DNA from: an uncultured Polyangiaceae bacterium | Lineage (GTDB): Bacteria > Myxococcota_A > Polyangia > Polyangiales > Houyiibacteriaceae | Direction of reading: 5' to 3' | Length of the DNA stretch: 5,333 nucleotides | Assembly (NCBI GenBank): GCA_947258625.1 | Contig: CAMYJN010000209.1 | Location: forward strand, 1-5,333 | Shown: positions 1 through 4,566 of the stretch, piece by piece | Layout: each line of letters begins with the position of its first letter | How positions within the stretch are numbered: the first letter of the stretch is position 1 | Position numbers and translations under genes: made by a program | Notes under the pieces: model-generated | The model's input: only the letters and a program-made list of their open reading frames with translations | Told to the model about the DNA's origin: nothing | Databases searched by the model: none

Positions 1-355
1 GGCCCCGCAGCTCATGCAAGACGTGCTCTCCAAGCCGCGTCGAAGGAACTTCCTGCTCGCCGGTGTCGACGAGCCAGCGTTCGACCTGGTGCTGAAAGCG
101 CTCGAGCGCTTCGGCCGAGACCGGACGTTTTACACAGGCCCGCCGGAGCCCTGCAAGCAGCTTCGCGCGGTCGTACGGTTGCCGCCGACCGTCGTTCTTG
201 ATGATCAGAGGCAGCGTCTGCTCGACCCGTTCGTAGGTCGTATACCGCCGCCCACAATGCTCGCACTCGCGCCGCCGCCGGGTGACCTCGCCCGCCTGCG
301 ACAAGCGCGAGTCGATCACACGGTTTTCCAAGGTTCCACAGTAGGGGCAGCGCAT
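1..355 (-). CDS. nrdR: Transcriptional repressor NrdR, N-terminal 118 residues (3' end cut by window)
   Basis: NrdR is a zinc-finger/ATP-cone repressor that binds NrdR boxes upstream of ribonucleotide reductase genes and senses ATP/dATP. The translation begins MRCPYCG, the hallmark NrdR start. It has a CxxC pair at C3/C6 and a second at C31/C34 (ECEHCGRRYTTYE), forming the zinc ribbon. The ATP-cone domain begins around residue 50 (LIIKNDGRRQPYDRAKL) and continues to the window edge. NrdR proteins usually have about 150-160 residues, so some 30-40 C-terminal residues are missing. The ATG at 353-355 is chosen because the family starts exactly at MRCP. The Shine-Dalgarno is poor (GGA only 2 nt from the ATG), so translation may depend on upstream genes. 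It lies 54 bp downstream of the methyltransferase stop on the same strand. No NrdR box was recognised in the window, so its targets lie elsewhere. Family identification is firm; co-transcription is inferred. Confidence 0.95.
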   Translation of the reverse strand, partial: MRCPYCGTLENRVIDSRLSQAGEVTRRRRECEHCGRRYTTYERVEQTLPLIIKNDGRRQPYDRAKLLAGLRRACVKRPVSAEALERFQHQVERWLVDTGEQEVPSTRLGEHVLHELRG

Positions 356-391
356 ATCCGCGCAGAAGCTAGCGCCGCCGTGGTGCTGGAG

Positions 392-414
392 CAATGCAGC
401 GCATTGAGCTCAAT
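392..414. repeat. Two overlapping inverted repeats between the methyltransferase stop and nrdR
   Basis: CAATGC (392-397), three bases, then GCATTG (401-406) make a 6-bp stem. A perfect 12-bp palindrome ATTGAGCTCAAT (403-414) overlaps it and includes the methyltransferase stop codon (410-412). The two are mutually exclusive as RNA hairpins because 403-406 is shared. No U-run follows on the minus strand, so this is not a convincing intrinsic terminator. It could be a weak mRNA-processing or pausing structure, or chance. Confidence 0.4.
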
Positions 415-1666
415 CACGAACCAGGCGAACGAGAGACTCCAGGTGTGCCGTCTGCGGGAACATGTCGAAACCGATCAGACGGTCGATGTGGTATCCCTTC
501 GCGGTAGCGAGACGAAGATCACGTGCCAGGGTCGCCGTGTCACAGGATACGTAGACCAGGCGTTTCGGTCCGGGCAAGAGCGCGCCGCCCTCGAACAGCG
601 CTTTGGCGCCCTGCCGGAGCGGATCGAGCACGACGACGTCGTACCGGCCCTTGGGCGGCCGGTTGGCATCGCCGACCGTCACGCGCGCATTTCTTCCCAG
701 GCGCTTCAAGTTGCGTTGGCACGCGTCTACGGCCAGTGGATCTCGTTCGACGGCCACGAGCGCGCTTGCCTGTTCAGCGAGCCCGACGGTGAAGTTGCCG
801 ATTCCACAGTGGAGCTCGAGGACGCGCATGCCTAGGGGCTCGGCGAGACGAACCACAGCTTCGATGAGCTTCTCGTTAACGCGATCGTTGGCTTGCGAAA
901 AGGCGCCGCCCGGTCCTTCGAGAAGGCCGGACGTGCCTGCCTGAATGGCGACACGCGTTTCCCCCCAGCTCGCCGCATGACCGTCCCCGCCGGTTCGGAG
1001 CGTGACGCCGGCGACCACGGGCAGCTCGCAAAGCCTCTCACAGGCGTCGAAAAGCTCGGGTCGCTGGTCGTCGTCTGCGCGTAGGTCGACGACGACACGT
1101 TCGGCGTCGGTGAGCTGAAGCTGAATCTCTCCGCCGCCACGCAGCGAGGGAGCGAGGTAGGCACGCAGCGCGTCCCAGGCTTCGCGGAGCGGCTCGACGA
1201 GCACGATGCACTCGCCGATGGGCGTGACGCGCTTGGAATGAAGCTGGCGGTAGCCGATCGTGTCCCAATGCCAGGCGAGTCGGGCACGCCTTCGGTACCC
1301 GAGCTTCGCAGGCGAATCGACCCATTCAATCTCCGTGTCGGCCGCGCCGGGCAGCTCGCGGCAAGCGTCCGCCAGAAAGCTCTGTTTGATTTCGCGCTGC
1401 ATCTCGGGGCTCGCGATCATCAGCGGGCAGCCACCGCAGCGAGCCGCATCGGCGCACGGGGGCTCCCGCCGTTCAGCGGCCGGCTGGAGCACCCGCATCA
1501 ACCGCCCACGCGCGGCGCCGCGTTTGGAGCCGATCAGCATGAGCTCCACCCGCTCGCCCGGCAGACCTCCAGGCATCAGAACGACGCCGTTCGAAGTCTC
1601 GACGACCGCGTCGCCCCCACGCCCCACGGCGCGGACCTCGCCTTGTTCACCGCGCTTGGAAGGCAT
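410..1666 (-). CDS. rlmD: TrmA/RlmD-family SAM-dependent RNA (uracil-5-)-methyltransferase
   Basis: A 418-residue RNA m5U methyltransferase. Residues about 5-60 look like a TRAM RNA-binding domain. C71, C77 and C80 (CADAARCGGC), with C153 (IGECIVL), match the four Fe-S-cluster ligands of RlmD-type enzymes. The catalytic Rossmann domain has the SAM motif ELHCGIGNFTV (about 284-293), the acidic VAVERDP (E307), DPLRQG (348-353), the catalytic cysteine in YVSCDTATLARD (C375) and the base in FPQTAHLES (E410). The family norm DPPR is DPLR here. The length fits E. coli RlmD (about 430). The ATG at 1664-1666 is chosen because the TRAM domain follows at once and GAGG lies 3 nt upstream, inside the preceding stop. 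A longer in-frame start at 2227 would read through the lipoprotein gene and shows no domain. The gap to the lipoprotein stop is 5 bp. The target could be 23S U1939, another 23S uridine or tRNA U54; the Fe-S cysteines favour an rRNA enzyme, but the site cannot be told from sequence. Confidence 0.92.
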   Translation of the reverse strand: MPSKRGEQGEVRAVGRGGDAVVETSNGVVLMPGGLPGERVELMLIGSKRGAARGRLMRVLQPAAERREPPCADAARCGGCPLMIASPEMQREIKQSFLADACRELPGAADTEIEWVDSPAKLGYRRRARLAWHWDTIGYRQLHSKRVTPIGECIVLVEPLREAWDALRAYLAPSLRGGGEIQLQLTDAERVVVDLRADDDQRPELFDACERLCELPVVAGVTLRTGGDGHAASWGETRVAIQAGTSGLLEGPGGAFSQANDRVNEKLIEAVVRLAEPLGMRVLELHCGIGNFTVGLAEQASALVAVERDPLAVDACQRNLKRLGRNARVTVGDANRPPKGRYDVVVLDPLRQGAKALFEGGALLPGPKRLVYVSCDTATLARDLRLATAKGYHIDRLIGFDMFPQTAHLESLVRLVRD

Positions 1667-1669
1667 TGG

Positions 1670-1673
1670 CCTC
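1670..1673 (-). promoter_or_regulatory. Ribosome binding site of the methyltransferase, overlapping the lipoprotein stop
   Basis: GAGG on the minus strand sits only 3 nt before the ATG at 1666. It shares bases with the TGA stop of the lipoprotein gene (1672-1674). The layout implies translational coupling: a ribosome ending the lipoprotein is already on the next initiation region. The spacing is shorter than ideal, which again suggests dependence on coupling. Confidence 0.5.
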
Positions 1674-2250
1674 AGAAATACTGCAAGGGCCTTCCGACTT
1701 CGAAGAGGAAGCTGAAATCCCCATCGAGGACAGCCCTTCGTTCGAGCGGATCTTTGTTGTCCACCAGCTCGACGTTTGTGAAGACGGCTAGCGTTTCCTT
1801 GGTGGCGTTGTCCAACCAGGGCACGTAGAGCTCGTCGAAGCGGATCGTGCCCGCAACAGCGGCGTAATAGACCGGAATGCGCGCGACTCCAGGACAGGTT
1901 GCGTTGAGATAGAGCGTCATTTCCACTGGCGCCGCCAGGCCGCCGAGCTCGATTTCGGTACCCAGCATGGTCTCTTTCAGCAACTCTGGATTCCGAATGA
2001 AGACCGCCAGCCCGTCGCTGTAGCTCGGGAGATCGCTGCCCCGCTGCACGACGATGTCGATGATCTCGACGGAGGTGCTCGGCTGCATGGCGAAGTAGTC
2101 CGGATTCAAGGAAAAGGCCGCGCCATCGAGCCCGCAGTCCGGTGCCCAGACCTGCCCAACCGCACTCCCCTCCCCGCTGCCCTTCGCGCAGCCCGCCGCG
2201 AGCAGTCCGCAAAGAACGAACCCACAAAGCTCATGCAATGAAGCCGCCAC
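1672..2250 (-). CDS. Putative lipoprotein of unknown function
   Basis: A 192-residue protein I do not recognise beyond its export signal. The N-terminus has a hydrophobic stretch (about 10-19) and a lipobox LLAAGC, with C21 as the predicted lipidated residue; Ala follows at +2. The mature part carries two more cysteines (C39, C119) that could pair. It is otherwise acidic/aromatic, apparently beta-rich and without transmembrane segments, e.g. FSLNPDYFAMQPS (about 46-58) and FDELYVPW (about 138-145). The signal peptide is unusual in having no Lys or Arg before the hydrophobic core, only H6. The GTG at 2248-2250 is preferred because it is the first start after an in-frame stop and has a GAGGTG ribosome site 4 nt upstream; TTG at 2238 is the alternative. 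The gene overlaps mnmA by 20 bp and ends 5 bp before the methyltransferase. Likely place: inner face of the outer membrane or the periplasmic side. No function is assigned. Confidence 0.82.
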   Translation of the reverse strand: MAASLHELCGFVLCGLLAAGCAKGSGEGSAVGQVWAPDCGLDGAAFSLNPDYFAMQPSTSVEIIDIVVQRGSDLPSYSDGLAVFIRNPELLKETMLGTEIELGGLAAPVEMTLYLNATCPGVARIPVYYAAVAGTIRFDELYVPWLDNATKETLAVFTNVELVDNKDPLERRAVLDGDFSFLFEVGRPLQYF

Positions 2251-3292
2251 CGATCACCTCGTCGCCACGGTATACCACCGCTGCCTGGCCGGGCGTAATC
2301 GCACGCTGTGGTTCATCAAAACGCACCTCGAAGCCATCGCCGCGTGGGGTCACGTCCGCCTGTGCACCGCGATGCCGATATCGAATGCGAACCTCTCCGT
2401 GAAATGGTTTCATGGGCCGGCCCGCGACCCAGTGTGCGTCGGTTGCGCTGAGCTTCCGCTCGTAGAGCTGCGATTCGTCGCCGACGATGACCTCTGCGGT
2501 ATCGGGCACGATCCGAAGAACGTAGCGGGTGCCACCTCCCCCGAGCCCGAGTCCACGCCGCTGCCCACGGGTGAAATTTGCGACGCCTTCGTGACGGCCG
2601 AGCACCGTCCCCGCCGAGTCGACGATCGCGCCGGATTGCGTCTGGTTGCCCTGACGGCTGATGAAGTCGTTAACGCGTCCGTCGGGAACGAAGCAGAGCT
2701 CCTGCGACTCGGCCTTGTCGGCGTTGGGGACGCCGAGGCGCCGGCCCGCTTCGCGCACCTCGGACTTGGTGAGCTCGCCGAGGGGAAAGAGCAGCCGTTC
2801 GAGCGTCCGCTGCGGCAGGCCGAAGAGGAAATAGCTTTGATCTTTGTCATCGTCGCGGCCCCTCAGCAATCGAAGCTGGGCGTCCGCGGCTCGCTCCAAG
2901 CGCGCGTAGTGCCCGGTGGCGATGTGGGTCGCGTCGAAGCGCCGCGCGACCTCGGCGAGATGGGTGAGCTTCACAGTGCGGTTGCAGCTCACGCAGGGAA
3001 TCGGAGTCCGCCCGGCCTGGTATTCGGCCACAAAGGGGTCGACGACGTGCTTGCGAAACGCGTCGCGCTCATCGAGGACGTAGTGGGGGATTCCGAGGTG
3101 CTCGCAGGTGCGCCGCGCGTCGTCCCGGTCCTCTGGCGCACAGCATCGGCCGACCTGCTGCTCGCCGTCGGCGTCCCACAGGTGCAGCGTGACCCCAACC
3201 AAGTCGTGTCCCGCTTCGCGCAGCAGGGCTGCGGCCACCGAAGAATCCACCCCGCCGCTCATGGCAACCAGCACTCGCTTCATCTCAGACAT
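2231..3292 (-). CDS. mnmA: tRNA-specific 2-thiouridylase MnmA
   Basis: MnmA activates U34 of tRNA-Lys, -Glu and -Gln with ATP and replaces the C2 oxygen with sulfur, giving s2U34, part of the mnm5s2U wobble modification. The 353-residue protein has the full-length family architecture. The N-type ATP-pyrophosphatase domain opens with the PP-loop SGGVDSSV (12-19). The catalytic cysteine is C103 in CVSCN, and its partner is C200 in ESQELCFVPDG; these align with E. coli C102 and C199. ATGHYARL (125-132) and KDQSYFL (150-156) are conserved family segments. The C-terminal beta-barrel ends with the usual AITPGQAAVVYRGDEVIGGG. The start ATG (3290-3292) is supported by GGTGAG 5 nt upstream; M4 is an alternative with no ribosome site. 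A cysteine desulfurase lies upstream on the same strand across 164 bp and is the expected sulfur donor. The 3' end overlaps the lipoprotein gene by 20 bp. No missing key residue was seen. Confidence 0.97.
   Translation of the reverse strand: MSEMKRVLVAMSGGVDSSVAAALLREAGHDLVGVTLHLWDADGEQQVGRCCAPEDRDDARRTCEHLGIPHYVLDERDAFRKHVVDPFVAEYQAGRTPIPCVSCNRTVKLTHLAEVARRFDATHIATGHYARLERAADAQLRLLRGRDDDKDQSYFLFGLPQRTLERLLFPLGELTKSEVREAGRRLGVPNADKAESQELCFVPDGRVNDFISRQGNQTQSGAIVDSAGTVLGRHEGVANFTRGQRRGLGLGGGGTRYVLRIVPDTAEVIVGDESQLYERKLSATDAHWVAGRPMKPFHGEVRIRYRHRGAQADVTPRGDGFEVRFDEPQRAITPGQAAVVYRGDEVIGGGFIA
2255..2260 (-). promoter_or_regulatory. Ribosome binding site deciding the GTG start of the lipoprotein
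   Basis: GAGGTG on the minus strand lies 4 nt upstream of GTG (2248-2250), inside the last codons of mnmA. It strongly matches the anti-Shine-Dalgarno. An in-frame TGA 6 nt before the GTG rules out an earlier start, so this site fixes the N-terminus. Confidence 0.7.
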
Positions 3293-3297
3293 GGACG

Positions 3298-3303
3298 CTC
3301 ACC
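3298..3303 (-). promoter_or_regulatory. Ribosome binding site of mnmA
   Basis: GGTGAG on the minus strand is 5 nt upstream of the ATG at 3292. It selects this start over the internal ATG at 3281-3283. Confidence 0.6.
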
Positions 3304-3370
3304 ACTGAACGGATCAACCGTGGGGTGTTACACTTAATGGAAAGTCCTGTAGCTCAAAACACATGGCCAA

Positions 3371-3399
3371 TAGACAAAATAATTTCATATATTTATAAG
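3371..3399 (+). promoter_or_regulatory. Putative sigma-70-type promoter pointing opposite to all genes
   Basis: TAGACA (3371-3376; 5 of 6 to TTGACA), a 17-bp spacer and TATAAG (3394-3399; 5 of 6 to TATAAT) form a near-consensus promoter. Transcription would begin at about 3406 and run into the 3' end of the cysteine desulfurase gene as antisense. Chance matches are easier in AT-rich DNA, so this is a candidate only. Confidence 0.4.
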
Positions 3400-3406
3400 C
3401 TGAAAC

Positions 3407-3460
3407 ATGAAACGAGATGAAGATATCTTCACGAGAGCTCGAATTGATGTGAGCTTCTAG
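3407..3460 (+). CDS. Possible leaderless 17-residue small ORF (speculative)
   Basis: An ATG at 3407-3409 opens a frame of 17 sense codons ending in TAG at 3458-3460, with peptide MKRDEDIFTRARIDVSF. It has no Shine-Dalgarno, but its ATG lies within a base or two of the start point predicted from the promoter at 3371-3399, so it could be translated as a leaderless message. The peptide is charged, has no signal or membrane segment and resembles no family I know. Its stop overlaps the converging desulfurase gene's end by 4 bp. An open frame this short is easily random; a non-coding RNA, or nothing at all, is as likely. Confidence 0.12.
   Translation: MKRDEDIFTRARIDVSF
3412..3436. repeat. 14-bp perfect palindrome flanked by ACGAGA direct repeats
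   Basis: TGAAGATATCTTCA (3418-3431) is a perfect palindrome. ACGAGA occurs at 3412-3417 and again at 3431-3436, so the palindrome is bracketed by a 6-bp direct repeat; the second copy shares one base with it. It begins about 12 bp after the predicted plus-strand start point, a place where a dimeric repressor would block transcription. As RNA it could fold only into a short hairpin. Operator, scar of a small element or chance are the options. Confidence 0.45.
3436..3455 (-). terminator. Weak inverted repeat just after the cysteine desulfurase stop
   Basis: On the minus strand AGCTC (3451-3455), a 10-base loop and GAGCT (3436-3440) form a 5-bp stem right after the desulfurase stop. No U-run follows. 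If it acts at all it is a poor terminator, so read-through into mnmA is possible. Confidence 0.15.
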
Positions 3461-4566
3461 GCGTCGCGCCGGGCGAGAACTCGCTCAAACGAAGCAATCG
3501 CCAAGTCGATGTCTCCTTGGCTCGTCTCCATACCTAAACTGATTCGAACCGCGGAGCCAGCCCTCCACTGCTCATCCGGATACATTGCGCAAATCACGGC
3601 CGATGGCTCCTGTAGTCCGGACGAACAGGCCGCGCCCGTCGAGAGGCAGACCTCCTCGAGGTCGAGCGCCGCGACCAGGAGCGGACCCTGCCAGCCGGGG
3701 AAGCTGAGGTTCGAGACGGTGCCGGTCCGAGGCGGACCCGCGTTCTGGACGGCGCCTTGCGCGAGTAGGCTCTTCTCGATGCGGTCGCGCAGCGCAGCCA
3801 CCCGTTGCCGCTGCGCGAGTCGCGTCTCGATCAAAGCGCAGGCTGCCCCAAAACCGACCATGCTCAGGGTGTCGGGAGTCCCCGGCCGGCGGCCCCGCTC
3901 CTGCGAGCCGCCATCGAGCACTGGCTCGAGGTCGAGGCCCCGACGAATCCAGCAAGCCCCGGCTCCCGCTGGCCCTCCGATTTTCTGTGCGGCTAGCGCG
4001 ACGGCGTCCGCCCCGAGTGCGCTGACGTCGATCGGCAGCTTGCCCAAAGCCTGGGTCGCATCGACGAACAAGCGCGCCTCATGTTCCTGGCAGGCCTTGG
4101 CGTAACGATCGATCGGCAGGATGGTGCCGGTTTCGTGATTCACCCATTGAATCGCGACGAAGGTCTGTGGGCCGAGGTGCCGCGCGAGCTCATCGGGGCT
4201 TGGCGGCTGCCCTTTGAGAACGCGCAGCCTGGTGACTTCCAAGCCATCGCCCTGCAGCCGGTCCACGCTTTTCGCGACGGCCGGGTGCTCCACCTCGCTG
4301 GTCACGAGCCGGGCGCAGCCCTTGGCGAGCCCGCGGATGCCGAGATTGCAGGCCTCGGTCCCGCCGCCGGTCAGCACGACGTCGGCAGCCGACGCGCCGA
4401 TCGACTCGGCAACCCGCTCTCGGGCGGCCTCGAGCAGCTCTCGCGAGGCCCGGCCCGCGGCGTGGGTGCTCGACGGATTCGCCCAGGCGCGGGCGGCCGC
4501 TTCTCCCATGGCCAGCCGGACTGCATCTGGCGTCGGCGTTGCTGCGTGGTGGTCGAGGTAGATCAC
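3457..4566 (-). CDS. Cysteine desulfurase, NifS/IscS family (class V aminotransferase fold)
   Basis: A PLP enzyme that takes sulfur from L-cysteine, leaving alanine and an enzyme persulfide for transfer to acceptors. The 369 residues start MIYLDHHAATP, the classic NifS/IscS N-terminus. GGGTEACNLG (67-76) binds cofactor phosphate, EVEHPAV places H94 over the PLP ring, VDATQALGK gives D169/Q172, and AQKIGGPAG carries the Schiff-base lysine K195. GGSQERGRRPGTPDT (219-233) is the conserved Arg-rich loop, and C314 in STGAACSSG is the persulfide cysteine. It is somewhat shorter than E. coli IscS (404). The residue before K195, usually His (xHK), is Gln, and the active loop has Ala where GSAC is usual. 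The start is GTG (4564-4566), overlapping the kinase TGA as GTGA, so it is probably translationally coupled. With mnmA downstream it is the likely donor for tRNA thiolation, resembling the Bacillus YrvO-MnmA pairing; a wider Fe-S-assembly role is not excluded. Confidence 0.94.
   Translation of the reverse strand: MIYLDHHAATPTPDAVRLAMGEAAARAWANPSSTHAAGRASRELLEAARERVAESIGASAADVVLTGGGTEACNLGIRGLAKGCARLVTSEVEHPAVAKSVDRLQGDGLEVTRLRVLKGQPPSPDELARHLGPQTFVAIQWVNHETGTILPIDRYAKACQEHEARLFVDATQALGKLPIDVSALGADAVALAAQKIGGPAGAGACWIRRGLDLEPVLDGGSQERGRRPGTPDTLSMVGFGAACALIETRLAQRQRVAALRDRIEKSLLAQGAVQNAGPPRTGTVSNLSFPGWQGPLLVAALDLEEVCLSTGAACSSGLQEPSAVICAMYPDEQWRAGSAVRISLGMETSQGDIDLAIASFERVLARRDA

Larger units (their letters stand above)
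3293..3456. other. AT-rich intergenic region between the cysteine desulfurase and mnmA
   Basis: This 164-bp gap is the only sizeable non-coding stretch in the window. Its base composition departs sharply from its surroundings: 44 G/C in the 125 bases 3331-3455, and 20 in 70 for 3361-3430, against roughly 60-65 % elsewhere. On the minus strand it should carry the mnmA leader and probably its promoter. TATAAA (3392-3397) is visible there, but I found no good partner -35 box. On the plus strand it carries a much better promoter match and a palindrome, listed separately. No tRNA, riboswitch or transposase was recognised. Confidence 0.75.

Noticed and set aside
14..835. 273-residue open frame on the plus strand
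   Set aside because: It is antisense to both nrdR and the methyltransferase, crosses their junction and shows no domain.
1667..2227. In-frame upstream extension of the methyltransferase to a 605-residue protein
   Set aside because: The extra 187 residues are Arg/Gly-rich with no domain, start at TTG and overlap the lipoprotein gene, which has a lipobox and a good ribosome site. Long chance open frames are normal in GC-rich DNA.
3325..3333. GTGTTACAC short inverted repeat as a possible NrdR box
   Set aside because: It has GTGT/ACAC arms but is far shorter than an NrdR box and has the arms in the wrong order and spacing.
2372..3337. 321-residue open frame on the plus strand
   Set aside because: It is antisense to mnmA, which has all its catalytic motifs. 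The translation shows no recognisable domain.
3344..3420. tRNA-like beginning GTCCTGTAGCTCAAA in the AT-rich gap
   Set aside because: The start resembles the acceptor and D-arm of a tRNA, but there is no GGTTCRA-type T-loop, no anticodon stem and no matching 3' acceptor strand.
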